64,000 nucleotides of DNA from Pseudoalteromonas sp. T1lg88 (GCF_002964765.1 NZ_PQCF01000031.1:489625-553624), one strand, 5' to 3'. Counted from the first letter of the stretch, positions 37,568 to 46,423 are shown. Notes: a model not told the origin generated them from the sequence alone. Translations and numbers: made by a program.

Positions 37568-37588
37568 AAGGAGCTCTAGGAGCTCCTT
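37568..37588 (-). terminator. Strong hairpin after giant gene A
   Basis: AAGGAGCTC and GAGCTCCTT form a 9-bp perfect stem around TAG, followed on the minus strand by ATTTCCC. It has no long T-tract, so it may only partly terminate or may protect the 3' end of the giant mRNA. It mirrors the hairpin after giant gene B. Confidence 0.65.
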
Positions 37589-37605
37589 AGTTACAGGGTA
37601 CTACT

Positions 37606-40600
37606 TTACGCGTTAGTCTTTAGCGCACGACCGTGGCCGCGTCTAAACAAGGCTAACGTGGCCAGTAGCATTAGTACAAATGGGTGGCTGCTACCGCCGC
37701 TGCTCTTAGACTTGGCGTCTTCGATCTCAACCGTTGCCAATACCTGGCTTGAAAGCGTTGCGCCGCCGTCAACCTGGTGCAAACGCACGGAGAAGGACTC
37801 ACTCTGTTCTTTCTCGCCGTCGTTCATCACGGCAATGGTGATTTCCTTGTCGCCGTCGTCCAGGTCTTGCCAATGTAATTGGCCGCTGGCGCTTTGGTAA
37901 TCGCTACCGGCAACCGCCGTAGCATCCAAAGTTTCATAGCTTACGCTTAGGGCATTATCGCTGCCGCCTTGACGAGATACGGTCAAAGTCACCGAACCTT
38001 GGTTTTCGTTCACGCGATATTGGCTCACGGTAAAGCCCAACTCACCGGGGGTGCGCTCAAGTACGTTGAGGTTAACCAATACATTTTGCGCTAGGTAAGG
38101 CGAATCATTGGCCATCAACAATTGTGCCTGATAGAAGCCAGGCTCCATGTCTTTGGCATCAACATCGATTTGTACTTGCTGCATCTGTTCCAGAGCAAGT
38201 TGACCCTTGCTTGGCGTCGAGCTTAACCAATCCACTTCTTTGAATTCGCAGACCCCGGTTTCACCAGACTTAATCTGGATCATCTGCTGGCTTTCGATAT
38301 CCAACACCCACAGGTTGCCGTCGCAATCCAGGCTGATACCAGAGCCACCGCCGTCAGCACGGCCAGGCACTGAATAACCACCGACCACGCGATATTCGTC
38401 GCTTACATCCAGCACATAGATATCGATATCCATAGGCGCAAAGCTGTTAGCGGCGACAAACAAGTGATTGGTTGCCGGGTTAAAGGCTAGACCGGCCACA
38501 GGCAGACCCACATCGGTCGACTCTAACAAAGTACCATCGCTGGCAAAACGGTGTACCAGGCCATCAATAAACGAACCAGAGAAGAATTGGTCGCCATTGG
38601 GATCATACGCCAGGCCACGTTGTGAGCTAGGCAGATCTGGACAAATACGGTTACCGGTAGCGCTTAGGCTGTTGGTATCGAATTCATAGATACAACGGTC
38701 GCCGCCAACGATGATCTGCCAGAGCTTACCGGTACGCTTATTAAACGCCATGCCGGCATGGGCACCACGGGTGCTTAGCAAGGGGCTCACATCCATGGTT
38801 TGATCCGTTTTCGTACCGTCGGTTTTAAAGCGATAGATTTTATCGTCACCACCGAATACACCCAGGTTATTGAGCCATAGATCGCCGGTGCTTTGGTCAA
38901 AGGCAACACCATTGGTGGCAACCAGGTCGATCGGCCAGCTTTGTACCAGCTCGGCATTCATTTTCGGTGCATCAGGGAAGATAAATGGCACACGAATATC
39001 ACGGGTGTTTAAGTCCCATAGATCTTTAGGGCCAAACTTACGGCCACCGATAGCAAACGCAGGACCTACCATGTCTTGGCGCGGCGCCGCATTGATTTCT
39101 TCGATATTGAAGTTCAATACATCCGAACCCTTGTTGGCGAGATTCAACGCCGTTGATAGGCTACGGCCACTGGTCACAGACAGCTCCAGAGTTTGCGTAT
39201 CCACATCCAATTTACCGGCATTAAGCGTGAAGTCCTGCTCTAGCACTTCATTGACCGCGACGCTCAACGTCTCACTTTGTAGCGTATAACCGGCCTGTTT
39301 CACCGCTAATTCTACGTCACCCAGATCGGTGAACAGAAGATAGCTACCATCGGCTTTGGTTGATGTGCTGCGACCTTTGTCCGTACTGACGATCGCATTG
39401 GCCACCGGCTCGCCGGTATTGGCATCCAGCACGTGCCCCGATACCAGACCACCTTCAACGCTGGCACAGCTTTGTGCAATAGTCACATCATCGACTTGGG
39501 CCCAGTTATCGAACTGCTCGCCGTCCCAGATTGTGTGATAACGCCAACGTAAACGGAAACTCTGCGCGCCTACCAGGTGTTCGGCCAGGTCATAATCGAC
39601 GCGGAATTCACGCATGGTATTGCCATAACTCAGCACCGTATTCCAGGCACCGCCGTCAAGACTGATGTCCATATCCAGCATGGAGCCACCGTAGATGCCA
39701 CCAACGAAGTCCATTTTGAACTGCAAGCTGGTTACACCGTTCAGATCGCTAACCGCAATCTCAGGCGTGATCAGATCCGAGTCGTAACGACCCCAACCAT
39801 AACGGTCGTTGTCGATAGCCGCGGCATGACCGCTGCCACCGGTATAGTTAGGGCGTGCCCAGTCGGTGCTGGTTTTCCAGATAATTTCATCGCTGCTAGC
39901 ATTGTTGACCACGTTCCAACCGGCCGGCGGGAAGGCCGTGCCATCGAAATCTTCAACAATACCCAAAGACTGATAGCCCGGCGCTACACAGGCTTTGCTG
40001 TCAACCATCAGGGCAATTTCACCCAGATCATTGGTTTGCAAAGTATCGACTTTCACCTCTTGAGCAACATAGCCCTCGCCCAGTGAGGCAACCTTAATGG
40101 CATAAGGCCAGCCTTGATATACTTCAATGCTGAATTCGCCGGTGCTGGAGTCGTTGCTGAAGTTCACATCTTTGGTTAGATCGCCCATCAGGGTTAAAGA
40201 TGCTGGAATTGGCCAGGCATGACCTGAACCATCGACAACACGACCCACTAGTGTGGTTTTCGGTAGCTCTGACAAGGTGGCATCAACCACTTTTGTGCCA
40301 TCTTTGACCACATTGATGGCGCTGAAGTCGACCTGCGCATAACCGTAAGCCACCATGGCGACATCATATTCGCCTACCGGGGCCAGAATTTCATAGTAAC
40401 CAGACTCATCGGTAAAGGTAGTCATGGCACCTACGCTGATCTGCGCTTGCGCTAAAGGTTCTCCGGTACTGCCATACAAATGACCCTTTAGGGTACCTGT
40501 TGGGCCTGCGGTACAGTTAGGGAATTTGAACGAGCCGATACGGGTACGCCAGTCAATGCCGCCCGGGTTGGTGTCGCCGTAATATTCCTGGGTATACCAG

Positions 40601-42231
40601 AAAGTACAGTCATCAACCGGGTCGATGTTCATAGAGCTGTAGTCACCCCAACGGCCATTGGCACCGAGCTGTGAGCTGCCACCAGCAACTATTTCCTGCT
40701 CACCCTGAGCCATCATATTAAGAGGGTCTGAGGCTAAACGACCGGTGTAACGTACTGAAGGATAAGTATTTTCGCCGCTTACGGTATAACCTAGGGCCAT
40801 ATTGCCCATGGCATCCATGGCCACACTGCCCATCCAGCGCGAGTCGCCATCTGGCGCATAACTGCCCTGCTGATGCAGTACGGCTTCGGTGCTCGGATTA
40901 CGAATTTCATACCAGCGCGGGCTCCAACGAGCGGCACCGGTTTCCGTTGGTGTATAAACCGTGTGGTTCACCACCAAAGATTCATGATCGCCAAAGTTAC
41001 GATACGCCAGGCGGTTCATAAGACGGTAAGGGATTTTATCCAGGTAGTTTTCGGCTGATACACCCGGCTGCGGAATACAGCCGCCGCTGCAGCTGCTGAA
41101 ATCCATACCGGTCACCGGCACCGCGGCCACCTGCTCAAAGGTTGAGTTTTCTGGGTTTTCCCAGTCTGCTTTAAAGGCCCAGACATGCATTTCGTCGCTG
41201 TCGTAACCTTGCGACTCATCGATGGGTTGCAAGAAGTAGTTCGGCGCGCCCTCTGGCGGCGGCGTCATACCATCGAGATCGGACGGTAACATACCACCGA
41301 GTACTGGGTGCGGATCGTCGAAATAGATCATTCGCGCCGATTCGCCGCGCAACATTTTATCACGCTCAAAGGCAACGACACCGGCACCACCCCACTGATC
41401 TTCACGACCATCAAGGTAGAATTGGTTGACCGACATATAATAGCCATCGGGCCAAACCCCGAAGTGCGGATAGTCGTTCATTTTGACTTCACTGATTTTG
41501 AAGTCATATAAGTGCCACTCGCCGGTCGGATCCGAGGTTTTGGAGATGGCGATACATTCATGATAATCGCTTGGGTTGATGGCAAACTGACTCACCATCC
41601 AACGCTCGGCAAATTGATCGTACAGCACAATGGGGTCGCCATCGTTGTTCGCTGCACAGATACCACCGAGTTCATTCCACAGGGCATTGGTCGGGGTTGG
41701 CTCAATCAGCATATTGCCTTGCTTATCCCATACCGCAAACGACACGTTCACCATTTGCACATAGTGATTCGGGCCGACATCACCTACAGTGTCGGGCGGT
41801 GCTACGCGGTTGACGTTATCGACGCCGTCAAAGCTTAACAGCGGCGCCGGCATGGTATCGCCGGCAAAGTCGGTTTGCACGTTTTTCGCCGCCATAAACG
41901 GCTCAAGCATGGATAGATTGCTGTATGCGTCTAATGTGGATGCATGTTTTTGCGATTCGCTGGTTACAAACGGCAGCTCGAAGTTTTGAATCACTTCGCT
42001 GGTTTTATGCGACACTTCACCGCTGATGGCATCCATTTTACCGATCTGCAGACGTGCTTTAGCGTCTTTATTGACCGCTGCGGCCAACTGAATTAAAGGG
42101 CGAGTTGTGGTGTGTACCACAGCTTCATTGACGATCGGCTGTGCCGATTTTGCATAACTGACCGGGCCAGCAACCAACGTTGCTGCACCCAAGGAGATGC
42201 ATAAGCTAATTTGTGACTTTTTGAAATTCAT
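37606..42231 (-). CDS. Giant exported GlyGly-CTERM protein A
   Basis: 1,541 residues from the ATG at 42231, which follows GAGGAGG. Order: signal peptide (about 1-27); N-terminal region of about 450 residues with propeller-like features (VGPNHYVQMVNVSFAVWD, SDPTGEWHLYDFKI, LAYRNFGDHESLVVNHTV); carboxypeptidase-regulatory-like domains; a choice-of-anchor-J/MAM-like domain (FPPAGWNVVNNASSDEIIW); another regulatory-like domain; a beta-propeller (LAYDPNGDQFFSGSF, LAFNPATNHLFVAANSF); a Calx-beta domain (VNENQGSVTLTVSRQGGSDN). It ends in GGSSHPFVLMLLATLALFRR, a GlyGly-CTERM sorting signal. It is expected outside the cell after type II secretion and rhombosortase cleavage. It is the intact paralogue of B. 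No catalytic motif was recognised. Confidence 0.88.
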   Translation of the reverse strand: MNFKKSQISLCISLGAATLVAGPVSYAKSAQPIVNEAVVHTTTRPLIQLAAAVNKDAKARLQIGKMDAISGEVSHKTSEVIQNFELPFVTSESQKHASTLDAYSNLSMLEPFMAAKNVQTDFAGDTMPAPLLSFDGVDNVNRVAPPDTVGDVGPNHYVQMVNVSFAVWDKQGNMLIEPTPTNALWNELGGICAANNDGDPIVLYDQFAERWMVSQFAINPSDYHECIAISKTSDPTGEWHLYDFKISEVKMNDYPHFGVWPDGYYMSVNQFYLDGREDQWGGAGVVAFERDKMLRGESARMIYFDDPHPVLGGMLPSDLDGMTPPPEGAPNYFLQPIDESQGYDSDEMHVWAFKADWENPENSTFEQVAAVPVTGMDFSSCSGGCIPQPGVSAENYLDKIPYRLMNRLAYRNFGDHESLVVNHTVYTPTETGAARWSPRWYEIRNPSTEAVLHQQGSYAPDGDSRWMGSVAMDAMGNMALGYTVSGENTYPSVRYTGRLASDPLNMMAQGEQEIVAGGSSQLGANGRWGDYSSMNIDPVDDCTFWYTQEYYGDTNPGGIDWRTRIGSFKFPNCTAGPTGTLKGHLYGSTGEPLAQAQISVGAMTTFTDESGYYEILAPVGEYDVAMVAYGYAQVDFSAINVVKDGTKVVDATLSELPKTTLVGRVVDGSGHAWPIPASLTLMGDLTKDVNFSNDSSTGEFSIEVYQGWPYAIKVASLGEGYVAQEVKVDTLQTNDLGEIALMVDSKACVAPGYQSLGIVEDFDGTAFPPAGWNVVNNASSDEIIWKTSTDWARPNYTGGSGHAAAIDNDRYGWGRYDSDLITPEIAVSDLNGVTSLQFKMDFVGGIYGGSMLDMDISLDGGAWNTVLSYGNTMREFRVDYDLAEHLVGAQSFRLRWRYHTIWDGEQFDNWAQVDDVTIAQSCASVEGGLVSGHVLDANTGEPVANAIVSTDKGRSTSTKADGSYLLFTDLGDVELAVKQAGYTLQSETLSVAVNEVLEQDFTLNAGKLDVDTQTLELSVTSGRSLSTALNLANKGSDVLNFNIEEINAAPRQDMVGPAFAIGGRKFGPKDLWDLNTRDIRVPFIFPDAPKMNAELVQSWPIDLVATNGVAFDQSTGDLWLNNLGVFGGDDKIYRFKTDGTKTDQTMDVSPLLSTRGAHAGMAFNKRTGKLWQIIVGGDRCIYEFDTNSLSATGNRICPDLPSSQRGLAYDPNGDQFFSGSFIDGLVHRFASDGTLLESTDVGLPVAGLAFNPATNHLFVAANSFAPMDIDIYVLDVSDEYRVVGGYSVPGRADGGGSGISLDCDGNLWVLDIESQQMIQIKSGETGVCEFKEVDWLSSTPSKGQLALEQMQQVQIDVDAKDMEPGFYQAQLLMANDSPYLAQNVLVNLNVLERTPGELGFTVSQYRVNENQGSVTLTVSRQGGSDNALSVSYETLDATAVAGSDYQSASGQLHWQDLDDGDKEITIAVMNDGEKEQSESFSVRLHQVDGGATLSSQVLATVEIEDAKSKSSGGSSHPFVLMLLATLALFRRGHGRALKTNA

Positions 42232-42330
42232 CAAAAGCCTCCTCAACATGTGTTTGTCGGTTTCCCTAAGGCGGGGGAAACGCATTTGCCCGACGCGGCA
42301 GATGCACACGCGAGCGCTTATTGAGTTTGG

Positions 42331-42395
42331 TTTTGTATACTTGGCCAGTTCAATTTACAGAAAACACACGAGCGCCAACTGACAAAAGTCAGTTA
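42331..42395 (-). promoter_or_regulatory. Operator palindrome and promoter of giant gene A
   Basis: The palindrome CAACTGACAAAAGTCAGTTA spans 42376-42395. AGTATACAAAA (minus strand, 42341-42331) follows with its centre about 49 bp away. Sixteen of twenty palindrome positions and all eleven promoter positions match those before giant gene B. The operator centre is about 155 bp before the ATG. Confidence 0.7.
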
Positions 42396-42463
42396 GCGTT
42401 ATATTTATGTAAAAAAGATGTGTTATGAAAAGATAAATGGCGCCCTGACCGGCCAGCGTCGGC

Positions 42464-42505
42464 ACCTAAGGGCTGGGACCTAAGGGCTGGGACCTCTGGG
42501 CTGGG
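42464..42505. repeat. Three 14-bp tandem repeats
   Basis: ACCTAAGGGCTGGG occurs twice in direct tandem, then once as ACCTCTGGGCTGGG. The array lies 12 bp beyond the stop of the response regulator gene, in the space before giant gene A. It shows no clear stem-loop, and its role is unknown. Confidence 0.85.
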
Positions 42506-42516
42506 ATAGGTGAGCG

Positions 42517-43131
42517 CTAAGAGTCTAGCAGGGTGTTCATTCGTACCAGCTCGGCCAACGAACGCACGGCCATTTTTTTAAACACCCGGGCGCGGTGAAT
42601 TTCCACCGTGCGCTGGCTCACACCCAGCTCGATGGCCATCACCTTGTTAGCCTTGCCGGCGACCACCAGATCATAAATTTCGCGCTCCCGGTTAGTTAGG
42701 GTTGCCAGCCGTTCCTTAATCTCAGCCTGTCCCGCTTGCCCCGCCCTGGCCTCCTTGTCTTTTTTCAAGGCGCCATAAATGCATTCAAGCAAGTCATTGT
42801 CTCTAAATGGTTTTTCAATGAGATCAAAGGCACCCTCGCGCATCGCCCGCACCGCCAGCGAAACATCGGCATGGCCGCTGATAAAAATAATGGGAAGCTT
42901 GGCATTAATGTCGCTTAAGCGCTTTTGCAACTCCATGCCGTTCATCTCGGGCATACGAATATCAAGCAGCAGGCAGCCGCTCATGTCATCGTTGTAGGCA
43001 TCGAAAAACTGCTGCGCCGAAGCATAGGTATGGGTGTTTAACTCGACGGATTGCAGCAGCTCGGCAATGGCATCAAGCACCACAGGATCGTCATCAACTA
43101 CATACACACTTTGGGTTTCGCTACCACTCAT
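42517..43131 (-). CDS. FixJ/TodT-family response regulator
   Basis: 204 residues: a receiver domain (1-125) with acidic residues DDD near 13-15, phosphoacceptor Asp57 in CLLLDIRMPEMNG, the conserved Ser/His position in FISGHAD and Lys in IEKPF, followed by a LuxR-type helix-turn-helix (about 138-200, LTNREREIYDLVVAGKANK, ELGVSQRTVEIHRARVFKKM). The VEIHRARVFKKM form is typical of the FixJ subfamily. No kinase is adjacent; the only one in the window is at 30029-31486, on the same strand beyond the giant genes. It starts after TAAGGCTTATG and has 327 bp upstream, shared with nirK. Confidence 0.93.
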   Translation of the reverse strand: MSGSETQSVYVVDDDPVVLDAIAELLQSVELNTHTYASAQQFFDAYNDDMSGCLLLDIRMPEMNGMELQKRLSDINAKLPIIFISGHADVSLAVRAMREGAFDLIEKPFRDNDLLECIYGALKKDKEARAGQAGQAEIKERLATLTNREREIYDLVVAGKANKVMAIELGVSQRTVEIHRARVFKKMAVRSLAELVRMNTLLDS

Positions 43132-43268
43132 AAGCCTTACACCGTGAATATTTATTTAGTTTTTGTGATTATTTTATTAGTGCATATTTTTCCACAAATA
43201 TCCACCGCCACCGATTTTGACAAACCCAGAAACCACTGCTTCATTCTTTTGTTAAATATGTAACAAAG

Positions 43269-43309
43269 ATGATCTGGATCATGCCAGTTTTTAAGGAGTC
43301 GCTAATACT
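43269..43309 (+). promoter_or_regulatory. FNR/DNR-type box and promoter of nirK
   Basis: ATGATCTGGATCAT (43269-43282) is a perfect inverted repeat fitting TTGAT-N4-ATCAA except at the two outermost bases. TAATACT at 43303-43309 is a good -10. If transcription starts near 43317, the box centre is 41-42 bp upstream, the class II FNR position. The nirK ATG is about 140 nt further on, so a long 5' leader is implied. The region 43132-43268 holds no other clear element. Confidence 0.75.
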
Positions 43310-43458
43310 GGTTATGGATAGTTTTTGCAGTGCTCGATTTATCGCTGAGCTGGCACGTCCCATCACATCGCGGGCCTGTATACCTGTGTATTCAAGAACA
43401 AAATATGCACACAACCAAATACTAGGGTTATAACCCGACAACACACGGAGTAAGGACT

Positions 43459-44859
43459 ATGGGTGTAAAAACACTGTGGATCACTCTGGCTATAACGGCC
43501 TATTCCTACCTTGGCACAGCTTCAGCACTCCCCGTTGAAGACGCCGTACTTACTGCCCCCCCGCATGTGCCTCCGGCTATTAGCCGCGATCATAATGCGC
43601 GCGTGGTAGTGCACCTGGAAACAATCGAAAAAATCGGCACCATGGCCGATGGCGTAGAATACGTGTACTGGTCTTTTGGCGGTACTGTGCCGGGCAGTTT
43701 TATTCGCGTTAAAGAAGGGGATGAGATTGAATTCCATCTTTCCAATCACCCAAGCTCAAAAATGCCGCACAATATCGACCTGCACGCGGTTACCGGGCCA
43801 GGGGGTGGCGCAGTTTCATCCTTTACCGCTCCGGGACACACCTCTACTTTTGCGTTTCAGGCTCTGAACCCGGGCTTATACGTTTATCACTGCGCGACGG
43901 CACCTGTAGGTATGCACATAGCCAACGGCATGTACGGCCTTATCTTGGTTGAGCCAAAAGATGGCCTGCCTAAGGTGGACCGTGAATACTATGTGATGCA
44001 GGGTGATTTCTACACCAAGGGCAAATACGGTGAAGCGGGCCTGCAGCCCTTCGATATGGAAAAAGCCATAGAAGAAAACGCTGACTATGTGGTCTTCAAT
44101 GGTGCCGTGGGCAGCCTTACAGGGGAAAACTCCTTAACTGCCAAGGTAGGCGAAACCATCCGCCTCTACGTGGGTAATGGCGGTCCTAATCTAGTGTCCT
44201 CCTTCCATGTTATCGGTGAGATTTTCGATACCGTGTATATCGAAGGTGGCGACGCCAAAAACCATAATATTCAAACCACCTTGGTACCGGCAGGCGGCTC
44301 GGCAATTGTCGATTTTAAAGTACAAGTACCAGGCAATTTGATCATGGTGGATCACTCCATCTTCCGCGCCTTTAACAAGGGTGCCCTGGGCATGATCAAT
44401 GTCAAAGGTGAAGAAGATAAGGTGGTCTATTCGGGTAAGATCAGCGATGCCATCTATCAACCAGAAGGCTCGGCTATCCAAACCATAGAAGGGGAATACC
44501 AGGTCGCCAAAGCGCAAAGCAAAGAGGATAAGATCACCTTCGGTAAGCGTATCTATAATGCCAACTGCGCCGCCTGTCACCAACCCAATGGCCAAGGCAT
44601 TGCTCAAGCCTTCCCACCACTGGCTAAGTCCGACTACTTTAACGAAGATCCAACCCGGGGGATCAGCGCCATTGTTCATGGTCTTGAAGGCCCGATTAAA
44701 GTCAACGGCGAAAGCTTTAACAGCGTGATGCCGGCCATGCAGCTTGATGACGACGAACTTGCCAATGTTTTAACCTTCATCTTAAACTCTTGGGATAATA
44801 AGGGTGGTGAGATCACGGTTGAACAGGTGCAAAAGGTTCGTAAGCAAAAAGCGCATTAA
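43459..44859 (+). CDS. nirK: Copper nitrite reductase with C-terminal cytochrome c domain
   Basis: 466-residue periplasmic enzyme reducing nitrite to nitric oxide. Two cupredoxin domains carry the type 1 copper ligands His104, Cys145, His153 and Met158 and the type 2 ligands His109, His144 and His299, with catalytic Asp107 and His250. Residues about 355-460 add a class I cytochrome c domain (CAACH at 370-374, with a likely Met ligand in SVMPAMQL), giving the three-domain form that can take electrons directly. A signal peptide ends near ASA-LPV. The ATG follows GGAGTAAGGACT. It heads the nirK-nirV-SCO group and is probably induced by low oxygen or NO through the upstream box. Confidence 0.97.
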   Translation: MGVKTLWITLAITAYSYLGTASALPVEDAVLTAPPHVPPAISRDHNARVVVHLETIEKIGTMADGVEYVYWSFGGTVPGSFIRVKEGDEIEFHLSNHPSSKMPHNIDLHAVTGPGGGAVSSFTAPGHTSTFAFQALNPGLYVYHCATAPVGMHIANGMYGLILVEPKDGLPKVDREYYVMQGDFYTKGKYGEAGLQPFDMEKAIEENADYVVFNGAVGSLTGENSLTAKVGETIRLYVGNGGPNLVSSFHVIGEIFDTVYIEGGDAKNHNIQTTLVPAGGSAIVDFKVQVPGNLIMVDHSIFRAFNKGALGMINVKGEEDKVVYSGKISDAIYQPEGSAIQTIEGEYQVAKAQSKEDKITFGKRIYNANCAACHQPNGQGIAQAFPPLAKSDYFNEDPTRGISAIVHGLEGPIKVNGESFNSVMPAMQLDDDELANVLTFILNSWDNKGGEITVEQVQKVRKQKAH

Positions 44860-44872
44860 GGTAAGAGCGAAT

Positions 44873-45667
44873 ATGCTTAGCACTCCCCTGCTACTGGTAT
44901 CTGTTTCACTGGCTCTAAGCGGAGCCGGTGAGCAGGTGCTAGTGAGCGGCGGCGATTATCGCCCCCTGTATATGAGCAAAGACAGCCCGATGCAATCGGT
45001 CGCCAGTTTTTACCTCGATAAATACCCGGTGACCAATCAGGAATTCTGGCAGTTTACCCAAGACCACCCGAGGTGGCGTAAAGAACGAATGGCGGCGCTT
45101 TTTGCCGAGCCTACCTACCTGCAACACTGGCAGGAACGGCAAGGCTCAGTGCCTTTTAGCGCACCTAAGGCTCCCGTCACTCATGTATCCTGGTTTGCTG
45201 CCGATGCCTATTGTCGGACCCAGGGAAAACGCCTGCCCAGCGTGGCCGAATGGGAGCTTGCGGCACTGGCTAGCGAGACTCAGGCCGATGGCTCACAAGA
45301 GCCTGGATATAAACAAAAGATCTTAACCTGGTACAGCACCCCAAGCCAAGGCGCCCTGGCCGATATCGGCTTGACCGAGAGCAACTTCTGGGGGGTGTAC
45401 GACCTCCATGGTTTGGTATGGGAATGGACTGAGGACTTTAATTCCTCCTTGGTGACCGGCGAGTCTCGCGCCGACAGCGCCATAGATACCAAACTATTTT
45501 GTGCTGCAGGCGTCACTGGCGCCGTTGACCCAGGTGATTATGCCGCCTTTATGCGCTACGGCTTTCGCAGTAGCTTAGAGGCCAAATATACCCTTCCCAA
45601 TTTAGGTTTTCGCTGCGCTGCCAATGCGGCATCAGCACCCGGAGAAGAAGATGAAAAAATTCACTAG
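44873..45667 (+). CDS. nirV: NirV, formylglycine-generating-enzyme-like protein
   Basis: 264 residues from the ATG at 44873, 14 bp after nirK. SUMF1/FGE-sulfatase-modifying fold: FYLDKYPVTNQEFWQF, APVTHVSWFAADAYC, GKRLPSVAEWELAAL, LHGLVWEWTEDF and the C-terminal LGFRCA. NirV proteins accompany nirK in many denitrifiers, and their exact job in nitrite reductase maturation is unsettled. A short N-terminal hydrophobic stretch suggests export. The upstream in-frame extension into nirK is not coding. The last 17 bp overlap the SCO gene. Confidence 0.9.
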   Translation: MLSTPLLLVSVSLALSGAGEQVLVSGGDYRPLYMSKDSPMQSVASFYLDKYPVTNQEFWQFTQDHPRWRKERMAALFAEPTYLQHWQERQGSVPFSAPKAPVTHVSWFAADAYCRTQGKRLPSVAEWELAALASETQADGSQEPGYKQKILTWYSTPSQGALADIGLTESNFWGVYDLHGLVWEWTEDFNSSLVTGESRADSAIDTKLFCAAGVTGAVDPGDYAAFMRYGFRSSLEAKYTLPNLGFRCAANAASAPGEEDEKIH

Positions 45668-46241
45668 TTTGCTAATAACATCCACATTTTTATTATTTTC
45701 CAGCGCTAAAAGCCTGGCCGGCGACCTCGCTGGCGAACTGACTGCTGAGCTACCCGGCGATTCCATTTATCACCTTAATAGCCAGTGGCAAACCCAGGAT
45801 AATAAGGCCCTTAACATAGCGGCCCTGCAGGGGAAAAAACAGTTGGTCAGCCTGATTTACACCCACTGCCTGCATACCTGCCCGACCATAGTGATGACCA
45901 TGCAACAGGTGCAGCAATCGCTCCCAGCCGAGCTGCAAAACGAGGTCGGTTTTGTTTTGGTGTCTTTAACACCGGAGTCGGATACCCCAGAGATGCTTAA
46001 GTCCTTTGCCGAGCGCCGCAAGCTGGCACCCGATCATTGGACCCTGTTAACGGGCGACTCTCAGGATGTCAGAGCCCTGGCCATGGCACTCAATATCAAA
46101 TACCAAAAAAGCGATGACAACGAAGTGGCCCACTCTAATCTAATGACGCTATTGGACGAGCAAGGTCGAGTGGTCTTTCAGGAAATTGGCGATGTTGATA
46201 AGGCCAAGCCAACCCTGACCCGCATAGTGGACATGCAATAA
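45651..46241 (+). CDS. SCO1/SenC-family copper chaperone
   Basis: 196 residues with a signal peptide and a thioredoxin-like fold. The copper-binding C-x-x-x-C-P motif is Cys73-Cys77 in THCLHTCPTI, and His161 in NEVAHSNLM is the third ligand. Such proteins deliver copper or act as thiol reductants for cuproenzymes. Placed directly after nirK-nirV (start overlapping nirV by 17 bp with GGAGAAG before it), it may load NirK rather than cytochrome oxidase; that is inference. Confidence 0.92.
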   Translation: MKKFTSLLITSTFLLFSSAKSLAGDLAGELTAELPGDSIYHLNSQWQTQDNKALNIAALQGKKQLVSLIYTHCLHTCPTIVMTMQQVQQSLPAELQNEVGFVLVSLTPESDTPEMLKSFAERRKLAPDHWTLLTGDSQDVRALAMALNIKYQKSDDNEVAHSNLMTLLDEQGRVVFQEIGDVDKAKPTLTRIVDMQ

Positions 46242-46242
46242 A

Positions 46243-46314
46243 TTGTAGGTCGGTGCTTCGCGCCGACATCGCCTGCTTAGAGCATATTTGTCGCGATAAA
46301 ATCCCGACCTACAA
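46243..46314. repeat. 72-bp inverted-repeat element, REP/MITE-like
   Basis: TTGTAGGTCGG at the left end and CCGACCTACAA at the right are exact inverted copies. Inside the left half GTCGG-TGCTTCG-CGCCGAC forms a second hairpin. It begins directly after the SCO stop codon and may end that operon. The end sequence CCGACCTACAA recurs at 2251-2261, just after the GAF-PAS-GGDEF-EAL stop, so related copies are present. It is unrelated to the repeats around the transposase at 55.4-56.8 kb. Confidence 0.7.
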
Positions 46315-46423
46315 CCATGGCGACAAAGCAACTTTTTGAAAAATATCCCTTTATAAATTTAAACTAAACTTATATCTAACAGGACGTGATTTACTAATTT
46401 GCTCCTAACCTTGGGCGAGCTAC

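Noticed and set aside
39577..40086. Open frame of 169 codons opposite giant gene A
   Set aside because: It is a shadow of the giant coding sequence, with no start signal or recognisable protein.
43241..43444. Minus-strand open frame of 67 codons upstream of nirK
   Set aside because: It overlaps the FNR-type promoter, has no Shine-Dalgarno sequence and resembles no protein.
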